64,000 nucleotides of DNA from the NCBI RefSeq assembly GCF_041146395.1, contig NW_027182935.1, forward strand, positions 127,501-191,500, written 5' to 3'. Below are positions 1 through 11,821 of this stretch, in pieces. The DNA is from Eulemur rufifrons (lineage: Eukaryota; Chordata; Mammalia; Primates; Lemuridae). A program made the translations under genes and the position numbers. How positions within the stretch are numbered: position 1 is the first letter of the stretch; each line of letters starts with the position of its first letter. The notes beneath the pieces were generated by a model. It had not been told where the DNA came from, ran no database searches, and worked only from the letters and a program-made list of their open reading frames with translations.

Positions 1-572
1 CGCCAAATCCTAAACTTAAGCCCTAATGCTAACTCTAACGCTGAACCCTAAACCTACCCGTAACCTTTAACACTAACCCTATCCGTGAACCTAAACCCTG
101 ACCCTAACCATTACCCGCACCCAAGCATTTAACCCTGACCCTAATCCTAATGCTTAATGCTAACGCCAACACTAAATCCTAACCCTAAGCCGAACACTTA
201 TCCCTAATCCTATCCCTTAACCCTAACTCTAACCCTAATGCTAACCCCTAAACGTAACCCTAACCGTGACCAGTAAACCTAACCCTAACCTTTAACACAA
301 TTATAGCACATAACTCTAACTGAAAAACTAACCCTAACCCTAACCCTAACCCTAAACCCTAACTCTTAACCTTAACCCTAAGCGTTAACTCTCACGCTAA
401 CCTTTAATCCTAACCCTGATCCTAATCTTCAACCCTAAACCTAACACTTAACCCTAACCCTGTACCAAACCCTAACCCCTCATCTTAACCCTAACCGTAA
501 ACCTCAACCCTAAACCAAAGTGTAACCGTTAAACCTAAGAGTAACCTTTAACCCTAACCATATTCCCTAACT
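1..572. repeat. Partial satellite unit at left edge
   Basis: Telomere-like tail of a unit whose core lies outside the window. It has the usual order of variants, including a perfect CCCTAA run near 328-356 and the CAAAGTGTAACCG landmark near 517-529. No gene is visible. Confidence 0.9.
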
Positions 573-2437
573 CTAAGCCCTCACCCGAACCCTAACCATA
601 ATCCTAACCCTAAATCTAATTCTCAGACTTCTTGCTTCCTTAGAGTTTAGAAAGCCTGCAATCCTCCCATGCCATGCGTGAAAGGAGGCTCTACCACTGT
701 GTCCTGCATGAAACCCACGGGCCCATACCCAGAGTATGATAGAGTGGGTTCCCGGGTACAATCCCAGCCCCCTAAACTCCCCCCGCCCGCCTAATGCAGA
801 CAGGGCCCGTGCGCTAAGCATAAACAATACCTTTAACAGATAACCCTAACCCTGAACATAACACCCAACCCTGTTCCTATTTCTCCCCTTAACACGTAAA
901 CCTCACCGTGCGCCTAACTTTAACCTCTTATCCTAACGTTAATGCATAACCCATTTCCTGAGAACAACCCCTATCCCATAATTCTAACCGTATCTCCTAG
1001 TCATCACTGTGACACCTAATCCCTAACCCTAATTCTAAACCGCTAACCCTAACCGTAACCCTACCTAGAACCCTAACACTGACAGTAACCCTTACTTCTA
1101 ACCCCAACGCTATGCCTAACAAAAACCCTAACCCTTGACCCGAACCCTTCACCCTAACCCCTAAGCCTTACCCTAACCCTTAACCCTAATCCTAATCCTA
1201 ACCATTAAACCTAACCCTAGCTCTTAAAGCTAACCCTAAACCTTACCCTCACCACTAGACCTAACCCTGACACTATCCTAACACCTAATCCTAACCAGAA
1301 CCCCTAAAGCTAACCCTGAACCCTATCCCTAACCCTAGCAGTAAACTTTAACCCTAAACCTAAGCCGAACCCGTAACCCTAATCCTATCCTTTTACCCTA
1401 AAACTAACCCCTAAACCTCACCCTAACTCTAACCCCAATCCTAATTCTAACCATACCCCTTCATAAAACACTAACTCCTAACTGCTAACCCTAACACTGA
1501 CCAAAAACCCTAATCACTAATCCCTAACCCTAACGCTTAACCTTTACCCTAACCATTAACCCTCACCCTAAATCTTAACACTGACCCTAACCTTAACCTT
1601 TAACTCTAAGCCTAACCCTTAACCCTACAGTAAGGAAGACCCTTAATGCTAATGGGATCCCTTATCCCTAACCCTAACACTTCAGCTAAAAATAACCCTA
1701 ACCTTGGATCCTTAAACCTAACCCCTAACACTTACTTTAACCCCAAACCCTAACCCTAATCCTAAGCATTAAACCTAAACCTATCTCTTAACCCTAACGC
1801 TAGCCCTTACCATAACGCCTAGATCTAACCCTAAATCTAACCTACCGCCTAATCCTAACCTTAAGCACTAGTGCTAACACTAACCCTGAACGCTAAACGT
1901 ACCCGTAACCCTTAACACTAACTCTATCCGTGAACCTTAACCCTCACTCTAACCATTACCCGCTCCCAAGCATTTAACACTGACCCTAACCCCAATCCTT
2001 AATGCTAACCCTAACACTAAACCCTAACCTTAAGCCCAACACTTATCCCTAATCCTATCCCTTAACCCTAACCCTAACCCTAACCCTAATGCTACCCCCT
2101 AAACGTAACCCTAACCGTGACCAGTAAACCTAACCCTAACCTCTAACACAAACCATAGCACATAACTCTAACCCTAAAACTAACCCTAACCCTAACCCTA
2201 ACCCCTAACTCTTAACCATAACCCTAAGCGTTAACTCTCACGCTAACCTTTAATCCTAACCCTAATCCTAATCTTCAACCCTAAACCTAACACTTAACCC
2301 TAACCCTGTACCAAACCCTAACCCCTCATCTTAACCCTAACCGTAAACCTCAACCCTAAACCAAAGTGTAACTGTTAAACCTAAGGGTAACCTTTAACCC
2401 TAATCCTAATCCCTAACCCTAAGCCCTCACCCTAACA
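573..2437. repeat. Satellite unit 1
   Basis: About 1865 bp, core at 621-845. Compared with other units it lacks about 19 bp just left of the core (the stretch containing ACTAAACTTCATCC), so the minus-strand core frame ends in RVRV-type residues, which is simply telomere repeat read as protein. The minus-strand frame starting at the ATG at 819-821 is open to 573. Confidence 0.92.
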
Positions 2438-4307
2438 CTAAACTTCATCCTTAACCCTAACCAGAATCCTAATCCGAAATCTAATTCTCAGACTTCTTGC
2501 TTTCTTAGAGTTTAGAAAGCCTGCAATCCTCCCATGCCATGCGTGAAAGGAGGCTCTACCACTGTGTCCTGCATGAAACCCACGGGCCCATACCCAGAGT
2601 ATGATAGAGTGGGTTCCCGGGTACAAGCCCATCCCCCTAAACTCCCCCCGCCCGCCTAATGCAGACAGGGCCTGTGCGCTAAGCATAAACAATACCTTTA
2701 ACAGATAACCCTAACCCTGAACATAGCACCCAACCCTGTTCCTGTTTCTCCCCTTAACACGTAAACCTCACCGTGCGCCTAACTTTAACCTCTTATCCTA
2801 ACGTTAATGCATAACCCATTTCCTGAGAACAACCCCTATCCCATAATTCTAACCCTATATCCTAGTCATCACTGTGACACCTAATCCCTAACCCTAATTC
2901 TAAACCGCTAACCCTAACCGTAACCCTACCTACAACCCTAACACTGACAGTAACCCTTACTTCTAACCCCAACGCTATGCCTAACAAAAACCCTAACCCT
3001 TGACCCTAACCCTTCACCCTAACCCCTAAGCCTTACCCTAACCCTTAACCCTAATCCTAATCCTAACCATTAAACCTAACCCTAGCTCTTAAAGCTAACC
3101 CTAAACCTTACCCTCACGTCTAGACCTAACCCTGACACTAACCTAACACCTAACCCTATCCAGAACCCCTAAAGCTAACCCTGAACCCTATCCCTAACTC
3201 TAGCAGTAAACTTTAACCCTAAACCTAAGCCCAACCCGTAACCCTAATCCTATCCTTTTACCCTAAACCTAACCCCTATACCTCACCCTAACTCTAACCC
3301 CAATCCTAATTCTAACCATACCCCTTCATAAAACACTAACTCCTAACCACTAACCCGAACACTAACCAAAAACCCTAATCACTAATCCCTAACCCTAACG
3401 CTGAACCTTTACCCTAACCGTTAACCCTCACCCTAAATCTTAACACTGACCCTAACCTTAACCTTTAACTCTAAGCCTAACCCTTAACCCTACAGGAAGG
3501 AAGACCCTTAATGCTAATGGGATCCCTTATCCCTAACCCTAACACTACAGCTAAAAATAACCCTAACCTTGGATCCTTAAACCTGACCCCTAACACTTAC
3601 TTTAACCCCAAACCCTAACCCTAATGCTAAGCATTAAACCTAACCCTATCTCTTAACCCTAACGCTAGCCCTTACCCTAACGCCTAGATGTAACCCTAAA
3701 TCTTACCTACCGCCTAATCTTAACCTTAAGCCCTAATGCTAACCCTAACCCTGAACCCTAATCCTACCCGTAACCCTTAACACTAACCCTATCTGTGAAC
3801 CTTAACCCTGACCCTAACCATTACCCACACCCAAGCATTTAACCCTGACCCTAACCCTAATCCTTAATGCTAACCCTAACACTAAACCCTAACCCTAAGC
3901 CCAACACTTATCCCTAATCCTATCCCTTAACCCTAACCCTAAGCCTAACCCTAATGCTACCCCCTAAACGTAACCCTAACCGTGACCAGTAAACCTAACC
4001 CTAACCTCTAACACAAACCATAGCACATAACTCTAACCCTAAAACTAACCCCAACCCTAAACCTAACCCTAAAACCTAACTCTTAACCTTAACCGTAGCG
4101 TTAACTCTCACGCTAACCTTTAATCCTAACCCTAATCCTAATCTTCAACCCTAAACCTAACACATAACCCTAACCCTGTACCAAACCCTAATCCCTCATC
4201 TTAACCCTAACCGTAAACCTCAACCCTAAACCAAAGTGTAACCGTTAAACCTAAGAGTAACCTTTAACCCTAACCCTAATCCCTAACCCTAAGCCCTCAC
4301 CCTAACA
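2438..4307. repeat. Satellite unit 2 (type A)
   Basis: About 1870 bp. Type A markers, shared with the unit at 8063: GGGCCTGTGCG in the core, GAACATAGCACCC just after it, and CTATATCCTAG further on. First member of the A-B-C higher-order repeat. Core frame open on the - strand. Confidence 0.93.
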
Positions 4308-6184
4308 CTAAACTTCATCCTTAACCCTAACCAGAATCCTAACCCTAAATCTCATTCTCACACTTCTTGCTTTCTTAGAGTTTAGAAAGCCTGCAATCCT
4401 CCCATGCCATGCGTGAAAGGAGGCTCTACCACTGTGTCCTGCATGAAACCCACGGGCCCATACCCAGAGTATGATAGAGTGGGTTCCCGGGTACAATCCC
4501 AGCCCCCTAAACTCCCCCCGCCCGCCCAATGCAGACAGGGCCCGTGCGCTAAGCATAAACAATACCTTTAACAGATAACCCTAACCCTGAACATAACACC
4601 CAACCCTGTTCCTATTTCTCCCCTTAACACGTAAACCTCACCGTGCGCCTAAGTTTAACCCCTTATCCTAACGTTAATGCATAACCCATTTCCTGAGAAC
4701 AACCCCTATCCCATAATTCTAACCCTATCTCCTAGTCATCACTGTGACACCTAATCCCTAACCCTAATTCTAAACCGCTAACCCTAACCGTAACCCTACC
4801 TACAACCCTAACACTGACAGTAACCCTTACTTCTAACCCCAACGCTATGCCTAACAAAAACCCTAACCCTTGACCCTAACCCTTCACCCTAACCCCTAAG
4901 CCTTACCCTAACCCTTAACCCTAATCCTAATCCTAACCATTAAACCTAACCCTAGCTCTTAAAGCTAACCCTAAACCTTACCCTCACGACTAGACCTAAC
5001 CCTGACACTAACCTAACACCTAACCCTAACCAGAACCCCTAAAGCTAACCCTGAACCCTATAGCTAACCCTAGCAGTAAACTTTAACCCTAAACCTAAGC
5101 CCAACCCGTAACCCTAATCCTATCCTTTTACCCTAAAACTAACCCCTAAACCTAACCCCTATACCTCACCCTAAATCTAACCCCAATCCTAATTCTAACC
5201 ATACCCCTTCATAAAACACTAACTCCTAACCGCTAACCCTAACACTAACCAAAAACCCTAATCACTAATCCCTAACCCTAACGCTTAACCTTTACCCTAA
5301 CCGTTAACCCTCACCCGAAATCTTAACACTGACCCTAACCTGAACCTTTAACTCTAAGCCTAACCCTTAACCCTACAGTAAGGAAGACCCTTAATGCTAA
5401 TGGGATCCCTTATCCCTAACCCTAACACTACAGCTAAAAATAACCCTAACCTTTGATCCTTAAACCTAACCCCTAACACTTACTTTAACCCCAAACCCTA
5501 ACCCTAATCCTAAGCATTAAACCTTAACCTATCTCTTAACCCTAACGTTAGCCCTTACACTAAGGCCTAGATCTAACCCTAAATCTAACCTACCGCCTAA
5601 TCCTAAACTTAAACCCTAATGCTAACTCTAACCCTGAACCCTAAACCTACCCGTAACCCTTAACACTAACCCTATCCGTGAACCTTAACCCTGACCCTAA
5701 CCATTACCCAACCCAAGCATTTAACCCTGACCCTAACCCTAATCCTTAATGCTAACCCTAACACTAAACCCTAACCTTAAGCCCAACACTTATCCCTAAG
5801 CCTAACCCTTAACCCTAACACTAACCCTAACCCTAATGCTACCCCCTAAACGTAACCCTAACCGTGACCAGTAAACCTAACCCTAACCTCTAACACAAAC
5901 CACAGCACATAACTCTAACCCTAAAACTAACCCTAACCCTAACCCTAACCCCTAACTCTTAACCATAACCCTAAGCGTTAACTCTCACGCTAACCTTTAA
6001 TCCTAAACCTAATCCTAATCTTCAACCCTAAACCTAACACTTAACCCTAACCCTGTACCAAACCCTAACCCCTCATCTTAACCCTAACCGTAAACCTCAA
6101 CCCTAAACCAAAGTGTAACCGTTAAACCTAAGAGTAACCTTTAACCCTAACCCTAATCCCTAACCCTAAGCCCTCACCCTAACA
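4308..6184. repeat. Satellite unit 3 (type B)
   Basis: About 1877 bp. Type B markers: ATCTCATTCTCACAC at the core edge, CGCCTAAGTTTAACCCC after the core, and CTATAGCTAACC. The first two recur at 9945 and 13705 (the third is CTATCGCTAACC in the last). Core frame open. Confidence 0.93.
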
Positions 6185-8062
6185 CTAAACTTCATCCTTA
6201 ACCCTAACCATAATCCTAACCCTAAATCTAATTCTCAGACTTCTTGCTTTCTTAGAGTTTAGAAAGCCTGCAATCCTCCCATGCCATGCGTGAAAGGAGG
6301 CTCTACCACTGTGTCCTGCATGAAACCCACGGGCCCATACCCAGAGTATGATAGAGTGGGTTCCAGGGTACAATGCCAGCCCCCTAAACTCCCCCCGCCC
6401 GCCTAATGCAGACAGGGCCCGTGCGCTAAGCATAAACAATACCTTTAACAGATAACCCTAACCCTGAACATAACACCCAACCCTGTTCCTATTTCTCCCC
6501 TTAACACGTAAACCTCACCGTGCGCCTAACTTTAACCTCTTATCCTAACGTTAATGCATAACCCATTTCCTGAGAACAACCCCTATCCCATAATTCTAAC
6601 CCTATCTCCTAGTCATCACTGTGACACCTAATCCCTAACACTAGTTCTAAACCGCTAGCCCTGACCGTAACCCTACCTACAACCCTAACAGTGACAGTAA
6701 CCCTTACTTCTAACCCCAACGCTATGCCTAACAAAAACCCTAACCCTTGACCCTAACCCTTCACCCTAACCCCTAAGCCTTACCCTAACCCTTAACCCTA
6801 ATCCTAATCCTAACCATTAAACCTAACCCTAGCTCTTAAAGCTAACCCTAAACCTTACCCTCACGACTACACCTAACCCTGACACTAACCTAACACCTAT
6901 CCCTAACCAGAACCCCTAAAGCTAACCCTGAACCCTATCCCTAACCCTAGCAGTAAACTTTAACCCTAAACCTAAGCCCAACCCGTAACCCTAATCCTAT
7001 CCTTTTACCCTAAAACTAACCCCTAAACCTAACCCCTATACCTCACCCTCACTCTAACCCCAATCCTAATTCTAACCATACCCCTTCATAAAACACTAAC
7101 TCCTAACCGCTAACCCTAACACTAACCAAAAACCCTAATCACTAATCCCTAACCCTAACGCTGAACCTTTACCCTAACCGTTAACCCTCACCCGAAATCT
7201 TAACACTGACCCTAACCTGAACCTTTAACTCTAAGCCTAACCCTTAACCCTACAGTAAGGAAGACCCTTAATGCTAATGGGATCCCTTATCCCTAACCCT
7301 AACACTACAGCTAAAAATAAACCTAACCTTTGATCCTTAAACCTAACCCCTAACACTTACTTTAACCCCAAACCCTAACCCTAATCCTAAGCATTAAACC
7401 TAAACCTATCTCTTAACCCTAACGTTAGCCCTTACACTAAGGCCTAGATCTAACCCTAAATCTAACCTACCGCCTAATCCTAACCTTAAGCCCTAATGCT
7501 AACTCTAACCCTGAACCCTAAACCTACCCGTAACCCTTAACACTAACCCTATCCGTGAACCTTAACCCTGACCCTAACCATTACCCGCACCCAAGCATTT
7601 AACCCTGACCCTAACCCTAATCCTTAATGCTAACCCTAACACTAAACCCTAACCTTAAGCCCAACACTTATCCCTAATCCTATCCCTTAACCCTAACCCT
7701 AACCCTAACCCTAATGCTACCCCCTAAACGTAACCCTAACCGTGACCAGTAAACCTAACCCTAACCTCTAACACAAACCATAGCACATAACTCTAACCCT
7801 AAAACTAACCCTAACCCTAACCCTAACCCCTAACTCTTAACCATAACCCTAAGCGTTAACTCTCACGCTAACCTTTAATCCTAACCCTAATCCTAATCTT
7901 CAACCCTAAACCTAACACTTAACCCTAACCCTGTACCAAACCCTAACCCCTCATCTTAACCCTAACCGTAAACCTCAACCCTAAACCAAAGTGTAACCGT
8001 TAAACCTAAGGGTAACCTTTAACCCTAATCCTAATCCCTAACCCTAAGCCCTCACCCTAACA
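6185..8062. repeat. Satellite unit 4 (type C)
   Basis: About 1878 bp. Type C markers: AATGCCAGCCCC in the core, CACTAGTTCTAAACCGCTAG, and AACAGTGACAGT. All recur in the unit at 11822, 5637 bp away. Core frame open. Confidence 0.93.
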
Positions 8063-9944
8063 CTAAACTTCATCCTTAAACCTAACCAGAATCCTAATCC
8101 GAAATCTAATTCTCAGACTTCTTGCTTTCTTAGAGTTTAGAAAGCCTGCAATCCTCCCATGCCATGCGTGAAAGGAGGCTCTACCACTGTGTCCTGCATG
8201 AAACCCACGGGCCCATACCCAGAGTATGATAGAGTGGGTTCCCGGGTACAAGCCCAACCCCCTAAACTCCCCCCGCCCGCCTAATGCAGACAGGGCCTGT
8301 GCGCTAAGCATAAACAATACCTTTAACAGATAACCCTAACCCTGAACATAGCACCCAACCCTGTTCCTATTTCTCCCCTTAACACGTAAACCTCACCGTG
8401 CGCCTAACTTTAACCTCTTATCCTAACGTTAATGCATAACCCATTTCCTGAGAACAACCCCTATCCCATAATTCTAACCCTATATCCTAGTCATCACTGT
8501 GACACCTAATCCCTAACCCTAATTCTAAACCGCTAACCCTAACCGTAACCCTACCTACAACCCTAACACTGACAGTAACCCTTACTTCTAACCCCAACGC
8601 TATGCCTAACAAAAACCCCAACCCTTCACCCTAACCCTTCACCCTAACCCCTAAGCCTTAATCTAACCCTTAACCCTAATCCTAATCCTAACCATTAAAC
8701 CTAACCCTAGCTCTTAAAGCTAACCCTAAACCTTACCCTCACGACTAGACCTAACCCTGACACTAACCTAACACCTAACCCTAACCAGAACCCCTAAAGC
8801 TAACCCTGAACCCTATCCCTAACCCTAGCAGTAAAGTTTAACCCAAACCTAAGCCCAACCCGTAACCCTAATCCTATCCTTTTACCCTAAAACTAACCCC
8901 TAAACCTAGCCCCTATATCTCACCCTAACTCTAACCCCAATCCTAATTCTAACCATACCCCTTCATAAAACACTAACTCCTAACCGCTAACCCTAACACT
9001 AACCAAAAACCCTAATCACTAATCCCTAACCCTAACGCTGAACCTTTACCCTAACCGTTAACCCTCACCCTAAATCTTAACACTAACCCTAACCTTAACC
9101 TTTAACTCTAAGCCTAACCCTTAACCCTACAGGAAGGAAGACCCTTAATGCTAATGGGATCCCTTATCCCTAACCCTAACACTACAGCTAAAAATAACCC
9201 TAACCTTGGATCCTTAAACCTGACCCCTAACACTTACTTTAACCCCAAACCCTAAACCTAATCCTAAGCATTAAACCTAACCCTATCTCTTAACCCTAAC
9301 GCTAGCCCTTACCCTAACGCCTAGATGTAACCCTAAATCTAACCTACCGCCTAATCTTAACCTTAAGCCCTAATGCTAACTCTAACCCTGAACCCTAAAC
9401 CTACCCGTAACCCTTAACACTAACCCTATCTGTGAACCTTAACCCTGACCCTAACCATTACCCACACCCAAGCATTTAACCCTGACCCTAACCCTAATCC
9501 TTAATGCTAACCCTAACACTAAACCCTAACCCTAAGCCCAACACTTATCCCTAATCCTATCCCTTAACCCTAACCCTAAGCCTAACCCTAATGCTACCCC
9601 CTAAACGTAACCCTAACCGTGACCAGTAAACCTAACCCTAACCTCTAACACAAACCATAGCACATAACTCTAACCCTAAAACTAACCCCAACCCTAAACC
9701 TAACCCTAAACCCTAACTCTTAACCTTAACCGTAGCGTTAACTCTCACGCTAACCTTTAATCGTAACCCTAATCCTAATCTTCAACCCTAAACCTAACAC
9801 ATAACCCTAACCCTGTACCAAACCCTAACCCCTCATCTTAACCCTAACCGTAAACCTCAACCCTAAACCAAAGTGTAACCGTTAAACCTAAGAGTAACCT
9901 TTAACCCTAACCCTAATCCCTAACCCTAAGCCCTCACCCTAACA
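8063..9944. repeat. Satellite unit 5 (type A)
   Basis: About 1882 bp and nearly the same as unit 2, including GGGCCTGTGCG, GAACATAGCACCC and CTATATCCTAG. Begins the second A-B-C copy. Core frame open. Confidence 0.93.
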
Positions 9945-11821
9945 CTAAACTTCATCCTTAACCCTAATCAGAATCCTAACCCTAAATCTCATTCTCACAC
10001 TTCTTGCTTTCTTAGAGTTTAGAAAGCCTGCAATCCTCCCATGCCATGCGTGAAAGGAGGCTCTACCACTGTGTCCTGCATGAAACCCACGGGCCCATAC
10101 CCAGAGTATGATAGAGTGGGTTCCCGGGTACAATCCCAGCCCCCTAAACTCCCCCCGCCCGCCCAATGCAGACAGGGCCCGTGCGCTAAGCATAAACAAT
10201 ACCTTTAACAGATAACCCTAACCCTGAACATAACACCCAACCCTGTTCCTATTTCTCCCCTTAACACGTAAACCTCACCGTGCGCCTAAGTTTAACCCCT
10301 TATCCTAACGTTAATGCATAACCCATTTCCTGAGAACAACCCCTATCCCATAATTCTAACCCTACCTCCTAGTCATCACTGTGACACCTAATCCCTAACC
10401 CTAATTCTAAACCGCTAACCCTAACCGTAACCCTACCTACAACCCTAACACTGACAGTAACCCTTACTTCTAACCCCAACGCTATGCCTAACAAAAACCC
10501 TAACCCTTGACCCTAACCCTTCACCCTAACCCCTAAGCCTTACCCTAACCCTTAACCCTAATCCTAATCCTAACCATTAAACCTAACCCTAGCTCTTAAA
10601 GCTAACCCTAAACCTTACCCTCACGACTAGACCTAACCCTGACACTAACCTAACACCTAACCCTAACCAGAACCCCTAAAGCTAACCCTGAACCCTATAG
10701 CTAACCCTAGCAGTAAACTTTAACCCTAAACCTAAGCCCAACCCGTAACCCTAATCCTATCCTTTTACCCTAAAACTAACCCCTAAACCTAACCCCTATA
10801 CCTCACCCTAAATCTAACCCCAATCCTAATTCTAACCATACCCCTTCATAAAACACTAACTCCTAACCGCTAACCCTAACACGAACCAAAAACCCTAATC
10901 ACTAATCCCTAACCCTAACGCTTAACCTTTACCCTAACCGTTAACCCTCACCCGAAATCTTAACACTGACCCTAACCTGAACCTTTAACTCTAAGCCTAA
11001 CCCTTAACCCTACAGTAAGGAAGACCCTTAATGCTAATGGGATCCCTTATCCCTAACCCTAACACTACAGCTAAAAATAACCCTAACCTTTGATCCTTAA
11101 ACCTAACCCCTAACACTTACTTTAACCCCAAACCCTAACCCTAATCCTAAGCATTAAACCTTAACCTATCTCTTAACCCTAACGTTAGCCCTTACACTAA
11201 GGCCTAGATCTAACCCTAAATCTAACCTACCGCCTAATCCTAAACTTAAACCCTAATGCTAACTCTAACCCTGAACCCTAAACCTACCCGTAACCCTTAA
11301 CACTAACCCTATCCGTGAACCTTAACCCTGACCCTAACCATTACCCAACCCAAGCATTTAACCCTGACCCTAACCCTAATCCTTAATGCTAACCCTAACA
11401 CTAAACCCTAACCTTAAGCCCAACACTTATCCCTAAGCCTAACCCTTAACCCTAACACTAACCCTAACCCTAATGCTACCCCCTAAACGTAACCCTAACC
11501 GTGACCAGTAAACCTAACCCTAACCTCTAACACAAACCACAGCACATAACTCTAACCCTAAAACTAACCCTAACCCTAACCCTAACCCCTAACTCTTAAC
11601 CATAACCCTAAGCGTTAACTCTCACGCTAACCTTTAATCCTAAACCTAATCCTAATCTTCAACCCTAAACCTAACACTTAACCCTAACCCTGTACCAAAC
11701 CCTAACCCCTCATCTTAACCCTAACCGTAAACCTCAACCCTAAACCAAAGTGTAACCGTTAAACCTAAGAGTAACCTTTAACCCTAACCCTAATCCCTAA
11801 CCCTAAGCCCTCACCCTAACA
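9945..11821. repeat. Satellite unit 6 (type B)
   Basis: About 1877 bp, nearly identical to unit 3 along its length at an offset of 5637 bp. Shares CTATAGCTAACC and CGCCTAAGTTTAACCCC. Core frame open. Confidence 0.93.

Noticed and set aside
673..765. A functional tRNA gene in each core
   Set aside because: A-box-like and B-box-like motifs are on opposite strands and no cloverleaf or acceptor pairing is evident.
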